Shown: piece after piece, positions 16,454 to 25,136 of the stretch | Position numbering within the stretch: the first letter of the stretch is position 1 | Layout: every line of letters begins with the position of its first letter | Source of the DNA: Proteobacteria bacterium UBA2383 | GTDB taxonomy: Bacteria > Pseudomonadota > Gammaproteobacteria > Competibacterales > Competibacteraceae | Length of the DNA stretch: 36,894 bases | Assembly: GCA_002343485.1 (NCBI GenBank) | Contig: DDST01000116.1 | Coordinates: forward strand, 25,684-62,577 | Direction: 5' to 3' | Program-made: the position numbers and the translations under genes | Notes under the pieces: model-generated | The model's database searches: none | What the model saw: the letters and a program-made list of their open reading frames with translations, nothing else | Told to the model about the DNA's origin: nothing

Positions 16454-18506
16454 ATGCTCACTGACTTGGCTGGCAGGCGCTTTAGCAATGATCGTAACGC
16501 TGGCGCCGCCCAGCGTTTTTTTTCTGTTGTCCTATCAAAATCGCAGCGGCGCGTTGCAAAGCGAAGTTCGCATCGCTGCAACAGCAGTTACCGAATATAT
16601 TAACCGCAATGCTGGTTTGTGGCGCTTCGAATTTGAACGGCTGTACGATGTATTGCGTAAATACATCAGCCCGGAACACGGCGCCACAGTAGCCGACTTG
16701 AACGGGAAAAGTATTGCCCGCCTGGCGTTGCCGGAACCGGCCACGCTACTATTGAGCCATACTTACCCAATTTACGACTTCGGTGCTGAAATTGGCACAT
16801 TGGAAGTGGCGGCTCCACTGAAGGACCTAATGGTGGAAACTGCGGTTGTCGCTCTAGGCAGCTTAACATTGGGCCTCATCGTCTTTTTTCCGCTGCGGCT
16901 GATCCCCATGCACGCGTTGCGGCAAGCGACACAGGCATTGATGAACAGTGAGAATGCCTATCGGCAGCTTGTTGAGTTGTCACCCGACGCAATTTACATC
17001 AATTGCGATGAAAAAATCGCCTATATCAATGCCGCTGGTGTCCGGTTGTTCGGGGCTGACTCCCCGGCGGCGCTGCTGGGAATGTCATTCTGGGACCGGC
17101 TCCATCCCGATTGCCACGAAATGGTACGGGAGCGTCTGCAGCAGATCTACATGATGAAAAAAGCGGTTCCTCTGATGGAAGAGCGCTACGTGCGGCTCGA
17201 TGGATCCGTGTTTCCTGTGGAAGTAGCCGCTGCCCCGTTCATGTATCAGGGCAGACTGGCCTTGCAGGTGGTCGCTCACGATCTGACCGAACGCAAACAG
17301 GTGGAGGAAGAGTTACGCCAAACCCGGGACGCTGCCGAGACAGCGAACCGGACCAAATCGCAATTTCTGGCCAATATGAGCCACGAGATCCGCACGCCAA
17401 TGAACGGCGTGTTGGGTATGGCCCACCTGTTGGCGGAGCAGACCCGGCTCACCGGCCAACAGCAGTACTACCTGGGAGTTTTACAAGATTCCGGTCAAAC
17501 CCTGCTCCGAATTATTGATGAGATCCTCGACTTTTCGAAAATCGAGGCAGGCAAACTCACTCTCTGCGAAACCACGTTTGACATGCGGCAGCGGATCGCT
17601 GAAACATTGCAAATGCTCGCACCACAAGCACAAAGCAAGCATCTGGAATTGACCTGGCATGTCGCTGCGGCTGTCCCAGCCCGATTGTATGGGGACCCGG
17701 GGCGTCTGCATCAGATTCTGGCCAACCTGGTCAGTAATGCCATCAAGTTCACCGAGCAAGGCAGCGTCCGGGTGGATGTTATTCGCAGCGATATGAAAGA
17801 ATCCAATCCGTCTGGAACGGATTCCTGCCGGTTACGCTTTACGGTGCATGATACAGGGATCGGCATTTCTGCCGAGGCGCGCACGCACCTGTTTCAGCCG
17901 TTCTCCCAAGCCGACGGATCTACCACACGTAAATACGGTGGTACCGGTCTCGGTCTGGTGATCTCTAAACAAATCGTGAAAATGATGGGGGGCGAAATCG
18001 ATTTTGAAAGCACGCCTGGCAAGGGTACGGTTTTTTGGTTCACGATAAATCTCGCTATCGTCCTCGGCGATCCTAAGTCGTCAAGCATTAAACCCGCTGA
18101 GGCGCAACCGCTGGCGGGACGCGTGCTCCTCGCTGAGGATAACCCCGTCAACCGCCTCGTAGCTGAAGAGATACTGAAATCTCTAGGACTGGAGGTGGAG
18201 GCAGTGACCAATGGCTTGGAGACTGTCGATGCCTGCGGCAAATATCAATTTGACCTCATACTCATGGATTGCCAGATGCCCAAGATGGATGGCTTTGAAG
18301 CGACCGCTTTGATTCGTAACCGCGAAGCGGTGAAATCCCACCATGCAACACCCCGTCACATTCCGATTATTGCGCTCACCGCCAATGCGCTTTCCGGTGA
18401 CCGGGAACGCTGCCTGACCGCTGGCATGGATGATTACCTGTCAAAGCCATTTTCACGCGATGATCTCTACCAGACGCTTAAGCGCTGGGTTCCCCATAAA
18501 TATTAA
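16431..18506 (+). CDS. Hybrid sensor histidine kinase with PAS and receiver domains
   Basis: 691 aa from GTG 16431. Two membrane segments (about 12-35 and 136-157) flank a periplasmic domain of roughly 100 residues. Then a PAS domain (about 173-285), HisKA with phospho-acceptor H318 in ANMSHEIRTPMNG, an HATPase domain with N-box N436, G1 DTGIGIS (474-480) and G2 GGTGLGLV (503-510), and a C-terminal receiver domain with D613 and the switch lysine in SKPF. It is a BarA/TorS-like phosphorelay kinase; there is no Hpt domain, so a separate phosphotransfer protein is needed. A GTG at 16359 would add 24 residues from inside the upstream gene; 16431 fits better. The periplasmic loop plausibly reads the neighbouring binding protein. 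Confidence 0.9.
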   Translation: MSEHLSLKCSLTWLAGALAMIVTLAPPSVFFLLSYQNRSGALQSEVRIAATAVTEYINRNAGLWRFEFERLYDVLRKYISPEHGATVADLNGKSIARLALPEPATLLLSHTYPIYDFGAEIGTLEVAAPLKDLMVETAVVALGSLTLGLIVFFPLRLIPMHALRQATQALMNSENAYRQLVELSPDAIYINCDEKIAYINAAGVRLFGADSPAALLGMSFWDRLHPDCHEMVRERLQQIYMMKKAVPLMEERYVRLDGSVFPVEVAAAPFMYQGRLALQVVAHDLTERKQVEEELRQTRDAAETANRTKSQFLANMSHEIRTPMNGVLGMAHLLAEQTRLTGQQQYYLGVLQDSGQTLLRIIDEILDFSKIEAGKLTLCETTFDMRQRIAETLQMLAPQAQSKHLELTWHVAAAVPARLYGDPGRLHQILANLVSNAIKFTEQGSVRVDVIRSDMKESNPSGTDSCRLRFTVHDTGIGISAEARTHLFQPFSQADGSTTRKYGGTGLGLVISKQIVKMMGGEIDFESTPGKGTVFWFTINLAIVLGDPKSSSIKPAEAQPLAGRVLLAEDNPVNRLVAEEILKSLGLEVEAVTNGLETVDACGKYQFDLILMDCQMPKMDGFEATALIRNREAVKSHHATPRHIPIIALTANALSGDRERCLTAGMDDYLSKPFSRDDLYQTLKRWVPHKY

Positions 18507-18507
18507 T

Positions 18508-18528
18508 CGGGTAGTTACCCGGTTTTTT
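18508..18528 (+). terminator. Rho-independent terminator of the hybrid kinase gene
   Basis: CGGGT (18508-18512) pairs with ACCCG (18517-18521) over an AGTT loop, followed by G and six T residues (18523-18528). It begins two bases after the kinase stop and overlaps the 3' end of the convergent msrB coding sequence. Confidence 0.85.
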
Positions 18529-18913
18529 GTAACTTCAGCGCCGCTGAGTTGATGCAATAGCGTAAGCTAGTTGGCGCAGGACCATCGTCAAATACATGAC
18601 CGAGGTGCGCCCCGCAATCGGCGCACAGCACTTCAATCCGGCGCATAAACCAACTCCGGTCTTCGGCAGTAGCTACCTTTTCTGTGCTGACCGGTTCCCA
18701 GAAGCTGGGCCAGCCGGTGCCAGAATCGAATTTGGCTTTCGAAGCAAACAGCGGTGCGTCACAGCACACGCAATGATAGATACCTGGATCGTGACAGTCA
18801 TGATACGCGCCGGTAAACGCCGGTTCGGTGCCTTTCTGGCGGCAGATTTTGTACTGCTCCGGAGTGAGTTGTGCGCGCCACTCGGCATCAGTTCGAGTGA
18901 TTTTGCCGCTCAT
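18515..18913 (-). CDS. msrB: Peptide-methionine (R)-S-oxide reductase MsrB
   Basis: 132 aa, family-typical. Structural zinc cysteines are C48/C51 and C97/C100, and the catalytic C120 lies in RYCINSAAL. The conserved block FDSGTGWPSFW is at 62-72. MsrB reduces the R epimer of methionine sulfoxide in oxidised proteins in the cytosol (no signal peptide seen). It is convergent with the hybrid kinase gene and sits 62 bases downstream of the KefB-like gene on the same strand, so it may be the last gene of that transcript. Confidence 0.97.
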   Translation of the reverse strand: MSGKITRTDAEWRAQLTPEQYKICRQKGTEPAFTGAYHDCHDPGIYHCVCCDAPLFASKAKFDSGTGWPSFWEPVSTEKVATAEDRSWFMRRIEVLCADCGAHLGHVFDDGPAPTSLRYCINSAALKLQKTG

Positions 18914-18975
18914 TGAGAATACCTCATCGTTGTTGAGTCTTGCCGCTCAAGAGACCGCAGAGGCATGCATTCGTG

Positions 18976-20577
18976 TCACGTCGACACCACCTCCTCGGAT
19001 TTTTGGCCAATGCGCTTTTGCAATGCCTCCCAGACATGCTCAGCTAGGCCGACACCTACCTCGTTAAACGCAAGGAAGGTCATATCAGCGCCTGCCGCCT
19101 TAAGTTCGTTTTCTTCTTCGGGATAGTTGCTGACGGCTCCGATCAATCCTTGAAAACCACGCCGCCGCAATTGCCGGCTGGCGATACGCTTGGCTTCTGG
19201 ATCTGGCATCGCCAATACGACGGCCTTAATACCTTCCAAACGCAGCCGGTGCCAGAGGCCAGGATCTTCAGCATCCGCATACACAACTCGCCGGCCTTCA
19301 TGGACATGCCGCTCAACCTTGCCGACATCCGAGTCGATACCGGATACCATCAGCACTCTATGCTGCTCCGGAACGTTCTGGCGTTTCTTTAAAAAATCGT
19401 AAGCCGCAGCGCCAGCATGGCCCATGCCAACAATCAAAATCTGGGTGCTGCCCAGCGACACTGGCTGCTCATCGGGATGATGGTCGGGACGTTCGAAACG
19501 TGTCAACCGGCCTTCCAGCCGCTCATACAGAGCATGGGCAAAGCGGTTGACCGGCGCAGTAATCACAAAGGACAATGCCACAGAAATGGCCAGCAATACG
19601 AGCCAATCGGCCTCCAATTGACCATTGCCAACCATGAATTTCACCACGATCAGGGTAAATTCGCTGTAGCTGGTCAAGGCCAGCGCGCTCAGAAAAGCCG
19701 TCCGTGCCCGTAAGCGGAACGCCAGCAGGATGAAGAAAAACAGCACCGCCTTAAGCGGTAGCAGTAGCGCCAGTAACCCTGCCCCACCCAGCATTGCAAA
19801 GCTCGGCCAACCCATCAGGCCAATTTGCAGGAAAAAGCCAACCAGCAATATTTCTTTGAGCGACCATACCGCACGGGACAGTTCTGCTGCCTTGGGATGG
19901 CCCACTAGCAACACTCCCAGCAATAACGCGCCCAGTTCCGAACTCAGTCCCAGATGCTCGAAACCTAACCCGCCCACCACCAGCGCCAGCGCCAAACCAT
20001 ACAACACCAGCAGCTCATCGTGCCCGCTCCAGTCCAGAACTTTGGTCACCAGCGGCCTTAGCAACGGGAGTCCCAGCACCAGCAGTGCCCACGGCGACGG
20101 CGCCGCTGCACCGGCAAACGCCATCAGCGCCAGTGCCGCCAGATCCTGGATAATCAGAATGCCAATCGCCAACCGGCCATGAAAGGCGCGCAGCTCGATC
20201 TTTTCCTCCAGTGTCTTGGCTGCCAGCACCGTACTGGAAAAGCCCAGCGTCGTCGCCAGCACCAACGCCTGCCATACGGGCAGGGTGACCACCGCCAGAA
20301 AACCTAGCCCCAGCAGGACGCCACTGATGATCAGATGCAGCAACCCGCCGCCCCAGACTTCAGGCCGGGTCAGACTTTTGATCCGCAGCTTTAACCCGAC
20401 GCTAAACAGCAGCAACAAAACACCCGCATGCGCAATATGGTCGAGCAACTCGCTACCATGTTGGCCTAAGGCGTTCAGCATAAACCCGGCAGCCAAGTAG
20501 CCAACAAGTGCTGGCAAGCCCAGGTGGCGGGCAAGCAGGCCCAGCAAAAAGGCCAGCGCAAGCCAAAGTGCATCCAT
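18976..20577 (-). CDS. KefB/YbaL-type cation:proton antiporter with RCK domain
   Basis: 533 aa. About residues 1-380 are strongly hydrophobic with around 11-12 membrane segments and match the monovalent cation:proton antiporter-2 (CPA2) fold. The C-terminal 150 residues form a TrkA-N/RCK domain with the Rossmann motif GMGHAG after TQILIV. Members exchange potassium or sodium for protons and are gated by nucleotides or glutathione adducts. A TrkA_C domain is not present. The gene lies 15 bases downstream of the GlsB-like gene on the same strand, suggesting cotranscription from tusA onward. Confidence 0.92.
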   Translation of the reverse strand: MDALWLALAFLLGLLARHLGLPALVGYLAAGFMLNALGQHGSELLDHIAHAGVLLLLFSVGLKLRIKSLTRPEVWGGGLLHLIISGVLLGLGFLAVVTLPVWQALVLATTLGFSSTVLAAKTLEEKIELRAFHGRLAIGILIIQDLAALALMAFAGAAAPSPWALLVLGLPLLRPLVTKVLDWSGHDELLVLYGLALALVVGGLGFEHLGLSSELGALLLGVLLVGHPKAAELSRAVWSLKEILLVGFFLQIGLMGWPSFAMLGGAGLLALLLPLKAVLFFFILLAFRLRARTAFLSALALTSYSEFTLIVVKFMVGNGQLEADWLVLLAISVALSFVITAPVNRFAHALYERLEGRLTRFERPDHHPDEQPVSLGSTQILIVGMGHAGAAAYDFLKKRQNVPEQHRVLMVSGIDSDVGKVERHVHEGRRVVYADAEDPGLWHRLRLEGIKAVVLAMPDPEAKRIASRQLRRRGFQGLIGAVSNYPEEENELKAAGADMTFLAFNEVGVGLAEHVWEALQKRIGQKSEEVVST

Positions 20578-20592
20578 GATGGTGATAAGCCT

Positions 20593-20835
20593 TTAGGCTT
20601 TCTTTAAAATTTGCACCACATACAGCAGCACCATAGCACCCACCGTAGCGGTGATAAGGTGACCGGCCAGACCGACAGCGGTGAAGCCGATCAAGCGGAA
20701 CAGAAAGCCGCCGACAAAAGCACCGATCACTCCCATCACCAAATTGCCACCCAGCCCCATGCTGCTACCACGCATGAAATTCGTGGCAATCCAACCAGCG
20801 ATCAAGCCGATTAACAGAAATCCGATTAAATCCAT
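20593..20835 (-). CDS. GlsB/YeaQ/YmgE family small membrane protein
   Basis: 80 aa, with three hydrophobic helices (about 4-17, 28-50 and 54-75) and the Gly-rich signature GGNLVMGVIGAFVGGFLF that defines the transglycosylase-associated/GlsB family. These are inner-membrane proteins associated with envelope or general stress responses; biochemical function is unresolved, and the transglycosylase label is historical. It has a strong GGAGGGG ribosome-binding site about 6 bases before the ATG. It is placed between tusA and the antiporter gene on the minus strand. Confidence 0.92.
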   Translation of the reverse strand: MDLIGFLLIGLIAGWIATNFMRGSSMGLGGNLVMGVIGAFVGGFLFRLIGFTAVGLAGHLITATVGAMVLLYVVQILKKA

Positions 20836-20893
20836 GGTCTTCCCCTCCGTTTAGCTAAGTATTGACTGAGCCATTTAGCTTGGTTAACCCCAG

Positions 20894-21130
20894 CTAGTCC
20901 AGGCGTTTACGCATTAAAAACAAGAATTTACCGCTTTCTTCTTGTGCCTCTAATAGTTCGTGGCCTGACTGCTGGCTGAAGGTTTCAAAATCCCTAACCG
21001 ACTCAGGATCAGTAGCGATAATCCGCAGCACCTGACCGCCACGCAGGCCAGCCAATGCTTTCTTGGCCTTGAGAATCGGCAAGGGGCAATTCAATCCCGA
21101 AGTATCGAGTTCAACACTGATCACTGTCAT
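20894..21130 (-). CDS. tusA: TusA/SirA family sulfur-carrier protein
   Basis: 78 aa. The family motif CPxP is present as NCPLPILKAKKAL with the sulfur-accepting cysteine C15, followed by the typical two-layer alpha/beta fold ending in FLFLMRKRLD. TusA relays persulfide sulfur for tRNA 2-thiouridine, molybdenum cofactor and, in sulfur oxidisers, dissimilatory sulfur metabolism. No dsr, rhd or dsrE genes are adjacent, so there is no sign of a dedicated sulfur-oxidation cluster. It is the first gene of the minus-strand group and divergent from the M48 protease gene. Confidence 0.94.
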   Translation of the reverse strand: MTVISVELDTSGLNCPLPILKAKKALAGLRGGQVLRIIATDPESVRDFETFSQQSGHELLEAQEESGKFLFLMRKRLD

Positions 21131-21261
21131 AGCGGTAGATCATTTAGGCAAAGCTTCTGAATAATCATTCAAGCATGTCTGCTCTTTAGGCGCAAATTCC
21201 GGAACCCTGGAGCCTGCTATCGAGTCTGACAGAAAATTCGTTGTCTGCTTGCGGAAATCTC

Positions 21262-22743
21262 ATGTCTCATCGTTTGTTGCCCCTCATTCTAAGTCTGATT
21301 CTCGGCCTAACGCCCAGTGCGCCTTTGGTAGCGCAATCCATCCTGCTGCCAGATATCGGTGATCCTTCCAGCGTTTACTTTGGCGCCGACGACGAGCAGA
21401 AACTGGGTTTGGAGATCATGCGGAAGCTGCGTGATCGCGATGCGGTGCTGGATGACGTGCAACTGACCCAGTATCTCAACTCGATCGGTCAAAGCATCGT
21501 GGTTTATGCTGACCAGAATAGCGCCCCCTATACTTTTTTCATGGTGCGTGATGCAAGCATCAATGCCTTTGCGTTGCCTCATAATTTTATCGGCATCAAC
21601 GCGGGCTTGCTGCTTGCCACCCAGCGCGAAGATGAATTAGCCGGAGTCATCGCCCATGAAATCGCTCATGTTTCCCAGCGGCATATTGTCCGTGCGATTG
21701 CCGATATGAAGCGCCTAAGCCTGCCGATGGCGGCAGCCATGTTAGCGGGCGCAGCACTGGCAGCATCCGGCAGTGGCGCAGTGGGCCAGGCAGCGGTAGT
21801 GGGTTCCATGGCCGCTAGCGCCCAGCATCAAATCAGCTTTACCCGTGCTAATGAGCAAGAAGCTGATCGTATCGGCATGCAGCTTCTTGCAAAAGCGGGC
21901 TTCGATCCCAAGGGGATGACCAACTTTTTTGCCAAATTAGAGCATCTCTCCAGCGGGGAAACACGCAATCAGATTCCCGAAATGTTATTGACCCATCCAC
22001 GCCCGGAAAGCCGTGCCGCTGATACCCAGGATCGCATTCCGATACCACTAGTACGCCAGACTGGACCCCGTGACCGCCAAGCCTACGAATTGGCTAAAGC
22101 CCGGACTCGGGTACTGGTGACTGAGGATACTCATTCACTCATCCGCGAATTGGAAATCCGTCTGACTCAAGGTGACTTTGTGGATGAAACGGCTGAGCGC
22201 TATGCTTATGCTTTAGCGCTGCGTCAAGCCGGCCGTTATAACGATGCTCAGCAACAAGTGACCCGCCTGCTACGGACGAATCCAGATCGGCTGGCATTCC
22301 AGATTGAGGCGGCAGAAATCGCACTGGCCAAGGGCGACCGGGCACGGGCCTGGCGATTATTCGAAGACGCGGGCCGGCTTTACCCGGACGACTTCACCTT
22401 AGCGATGCACTATGGATCAGCGCTGACTACTCAAGGCGATCCAAAGCGGGCCATGCAATTATTACAACCGCATCTACACCGCTACCCTAATAATCCCCGG
22501 TTATATGCAACTTACGCGCAAGCAGCGCAACGAGCGGGGGATCGAGCGGCGACATATGCCACCATGGCCGAATACTACTATTTAAATGGCGAATTGCTGG
22601 CGGCAGTGGATCAATTGGAAGCAGGCCTGCGAAATCCAGGGTTATCCCCAAATCAGGAAGCGCAGTTGCGTGCTCGGCTTAAAAAATTCAGAGCAGAAGC
22701 TCTCGCCCAGGATTTACCTGTCTCAAAATCGACGATGCCCTGA
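21262..22743 (+). CDS. bepA: BepA-like M48 family metalloprotease with TPR repeats
   Basis: 493 aa from ATG 21262 (a TTG at 21241 is an unlikely earlier start). A signal peptide covers about 1-25 (cleavage near LVAQS). The zinc motif HExxH is H132-E133-H136 in IAHEIAHVSQRH, and the third ligand glutamate is in NEQEADRIGMQLL. The C-terminal half has helical tetratricopeptide-like repeats. BepA/YfgC is a periplasmic protease and chaperone that monitors assembly of LptD and other outer-membrane proteins. No stem-loop with T-tract is obvious in the 75 bases before phaE. Confidence 0.92.
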   Translation: MSHRLLPLILSLILGLTPSAPLVAQSILLPDIGDPSSVYFGADDEQKLGLEIMRKLRDRDAVLDDVQLTQYLNSIGQSIVVYADQNSAPYTFFMVRDASINAFALPHNFIGINAGLLLATQREDELAGVIAHEIAHVSQRHIVRAIADMKRLSLPMAAAMLAGAALAASGSGAVGQAAVVGSMAASAQHQISFTRANEQEADRIGMQLLAKAGFDPKGMTNFFAKLEHLSSGETRNQIPEMLLTHPRPESRAADTQDRIPIPLVRQTGPRDRQAYELAKARTRVLVTEDTHSLIRELEIRLTQGDFVDETAERYAYALALRQAGRYNDAQQQVTRLLRTNPDRLAFQIEAAEIALAKGDRARAWRLFEDAGRLYPDDFTLAMHYGSALTTQGDPKRAMQLLQPHLHRYPNNPRLYATYAQAAQRAGDRAATYATMAEYYYLNGELLAAVDQLEAGLRNPGLSPNQEAQLRARLKKFRAEALAQDLPVSKSTMP

Positions 22744-22818
22744 GCGAAAAACGGCATCGACTAAATGGCTCATCTATACTGAGCATCATCCTAATAGTTC
22801 CTGAACTTCCTCGTTGCT

Positions 22819-23421
22819 ATGACTGAACAGACCTCCACTTCCGGGCCAAGCACGTTCGATGCCGGACTGGCACTTAAGCAAGCCCGTGCTTATCTGGCCT
22901 TTGGCGAGCAAATTCGCCAGTTCACCGATCGGATGAGCGAGACAATCAATGACCAAACCGATAAGGGCGAGGCGTTGCACCCGTATTTCGCTGAGATCAA
23001 AGCTGCCATCACCCGATCTGCTGAGAATCCAAATATTAATCCCGAACTGGCTCAATTTTGGCTATTGATTGCCGAAACCTGGTGCGAAACAGCAGCTTCA
23101 CTCGGCATGGGTACCGAGGCGATTTCAGATGAGTTGCGGCAATCCGAGGCATGGCGATCCTATCAAAGCACGCAAAGCGAGTATCTAAGCCTGTTGGAAG
23201 GCGCAGCTCGGGACGCACTGGACCGGATGGAGCAAAGATTGAACGAATTGGCCAATACAGGAAAAACCATTACTAGCCTACGAGAGTTGTATAACCTCTG
23301 GGTAGACTGCAATGAGGAAACCTATGGCCAGATGCTGCGCAAGCCGACTTATGCGGCAATTAACGGCCAACTTATCAATAGCTTGCTCCGCTGTTACCAG
23401 CGCCAGGATACCTCGTCATGA
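22819..23421 (+). CDS. phaE: Class III PHA synthase subunit PhaE (short form)
   Basis: 200 aa. The diagnostic PhaE segment is ELYNLWVDCNEETYGQ, followed by YAAINGQLINSLLRCYQ near the C-terminus; the flanking sequence is predicted almost entirely helical. PhaE is the non-catalytic partner that activates PhaC in class III polyhydroxyalkanoate synthases. The classical Allochromatium-type PhaE is around 350-360 aa, so this protein is much shorter, lacking both the long N-terminal part and the C-terminal extension. The stop overlaps the phaC start by 4 bases (ATGA), supporting a 1:1 coupled pair. Confidence 0.9.
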   Translation: MTEQTSTSGPSTFDAGLALKQARAYLAFGEQIRQFTDRMSETINDQTDKGEALHPYFAEIKAAITRSAENPNINPELAQFWLLIAETWCETAASLGMGTEAISDELRQSEAWRSYQSTQSEYLSLLEGAARDALDRMEQRLNELANTGKTITSLRELYNLWVDCNEETYGQMLRKPTYAAINGQLINSLLRCYQRQDTSS

Positions 23422-24473
23422 TCGGTCTGACCTCTAAGCAAATCGCTGCGGAAATCGAGGCATTCAGTGCCCGGTTAACGCAAGGTTCCCGCACCTTGTC
23501 CAGGTTGGGTGATATCGAATCGGGTGTCTCCCCGCGTGATGCGATTTACCAGGAAGACAAGCTGACCCTATACCGCTACCAGCCCCGGGTCGAGAATCCA
23601 CATCCCGTGCCGTTGCTAATCGTCTATGCCCTGGTCAATCGACCCTATATGATGGATTTGCAGGAAGATCGCTCAATGATCCGAGGCCTGCTAAACGCCG
23701 GCCTGGATGTTTATTTGATCGATTGGGGCTACCCAGACGCCAGCGACCGAACCTTGACCCTGGCCGATTATATCTATCGCTATATGGACCGCTGCGTGGA
23801 TATCCTAAGTGAACGGCATGGAGTGGACACCATCAACTTGCTTGGCGTGTGTCAAGGCGGCGCCTTAAGTCTCTGCTTTGCCGCGCTTTACCCTGAAAAA
23901 ATCCGCAATCTGGTAACGATGGTGACACCAGTAGACTTCAATACGCCGGACAATATCTTAAGCCATCTGATCCGATACATCGATGTCGATTTGCTAGTGG
24001 ACACTTTCGGCAACCTGCCTGGCCAAATGCTCAACTTTGCCTTCTTGTCGTTGAGTCCCTTTCGGCTAGCTGGACAAAAGTATGTGGATCTAACGGATGT
24101 TTTCGATGATATCCAAGCGCTAAAAAACTTTCTGCGGATGGAAAAGTGGATTTTCGATAGTCCAGATCAGGCAGGTGAAGCATTCCGCCAGTTCGCTAAA
24201 GATTTCTTCCAGCAAAACAAGTTAATCAAAGGCGAAGTGGTGATTGGTGACCAGCGCGTAGATTTGCATGAAGTCGCCATGCCAGTGCTGAATGTCTACG
24301 CCACCCAAGATCACTTAGTACCGCCAGCCGCATCCAAAGCATTGGCAGACTGTTGTGGAAGCCAGGACTACTCGGAATTCTCCTTTCAAGGTGGGCACAT
24401 CGGTATCTATGTCAGCGCGCGCGCGCAGCGCGAAGTGCCTCCAGCCATTGCCAAGTGGTTGCTGGCGCGCTAG
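23418..24473 (+). CDS. phaC: Class III PHA synthase catalytic subunit PhaC
   Basis: 351 aa, the length of class III PhaC (class I and II enzymes are about 560-600 aa). The lipase-like box is GVCQGG with the acyl-carrying cysteine C145. The catalytic aspartate lies in ATQDHLVPP and the histidine in FQGGHIGIY, completing the Cys-Asp-His triad. The enzyme polymerises (R)-3-hydroxyacyl-CoA, mainly 3-hydroxybutyryl-CoA, at the granule surface. It is coupled to phaE and convergent with phaR, 22 bases separating the stops. No lysine or proline substitutions in the core motifs are apparent. Confidence 0.97.
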   Translation: MIGLTSKQIAAEIEAFSARLTQGSRTLSRLGDIESGVSPRDAIYQEDKLTLYRYQPRVENPHPVPLLIVYALVNRPYMMDLQEDRSMIRGLLNAGLDVYLIDWGYPDASDRTLTLADYIYRYMDRCVDILSERHGVDTINLLGVCQGGALSLCFAALYPEKIRNLVTMVTPVDFNTPDNILSHLIRYIDVDLLVDTFGNLPGQMLNFAFLSLSPFRLAGQKYVDLTDVFDDIQALKNFLRMEKWIFDSPDQAGEAFRQFAKDFFQQNKLIKGEVVIGDQRVDLHEVAMPVLNVYATQDHLVPPAASKALADCCGSQDYSEFSFQGGHIGIYVSARAQREVPPAIAKWLLAR

Positions 24474-24487
24474 GACTTTGCCAGCAA
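24459..24487. terminator. Hairpin at the phaC/phaR convergent junction
   Basis: TTGCTGGC (24459-24466) pairs exactly with GCCAGCAA (24480-24487), enclosing the phaC stop codon in a 13-base loop. No T-tract follows on either strand, so if it terminates transcription it is not by the canonical mechanism. Confidence 0.4.
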
Positions 24488-24495
24488 GGAAGGAT

Positions 24496-25074
24496 TCAAG
24501 CACCCTTGCCCTTCTTATTGCTCTTGCGTTCTTTCTCAGGCTTCGCAGGTGTCGACGTTGCGTCAACCGGAGTTTTGTATGGGGTGGTAGCAGCAGGCCG
24601 GGCTGGAACCGGAAGTTCGGTAATCGCTGATGGCGGGTAGGGTTTTTGGAGCTGCTCGTTGACACTCTTCCACAGTGACAAGTTGTGTTCCACCAGTTCG
24701 GTCATCATCGCTAGCGGATTTTTGCCGATAAGCGTACGCATCTGTTCCCGAAACAGGTGCTGCTGATCCACGAACGCTTGCAGGCTTTTCTCCAGGTAAT
24801 TTCCCATCATGCCTTGCAGCGTGTCCCCATAAAACCGAATGATATGCGCCAGCACTTCAGTAGTGAAAATCGGGTTGCCCTGTTCCTCTTGCTCGCTAAT
24901 GATCTGCAGTAGAATCCCACGCGTGATATCGGTATTGGTTCGGGCGTCGATAACATGAAAATTGGCGCGATCCAGCACCAGTTGCTTGACGTCCTCCAAG
25001 GTAATATAGCTGCTAACAGCCGTATCATAGAGCCGGCGGTTGGGGTATTTCTTAATAATACGCGTTTCACTCAT
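24496..25074 (-). CDS. phaR: PHA synthesis repressor PhaR
   Basis: 192 aa. The N-terminus IIKKYPNRRLYDTAVSSYITLEDV is the PHB_acc_N DNA-binding domain, followed by one or two PHB accumulation regulatory domains (about 65-140) and a low-complexity Pro/Ala/Lys tail. PhaR binds PHA granules and DNA; when polymer is absent it represses phasin and its own gene. This is the regulator, not the class IV synthase subunit with the same name. It lies 62 bases downstream of phaB on the minus strand, so the pair is likely cotranscribed. No phasin gene is visible in the window. Confidence 0.96.
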   Translation of the reverse strand: MSETRIIKKYPNRRLYDTAVSSYITLEDVKQLVLDRANFHVIDARTNTDITRGILLQIISEQEEQGNPIFTTEVLAHIIRFYGDTLQGMMGNYLEKSLQAFVDQQHLFREQMRTLIGKNPLAMMTELVEHNLSLWKSVNEQLQKPYPPSAITELPVPARPAATTPYKTPVDATSTPAKPEKERKSNKKGKGA

Positions 25075-25136
25075 AACGAAACATGCAGGAAAGCGGCACG
25101 GCGCTGCCAGACAGACAGCACCGGCCGGTTCATAAC

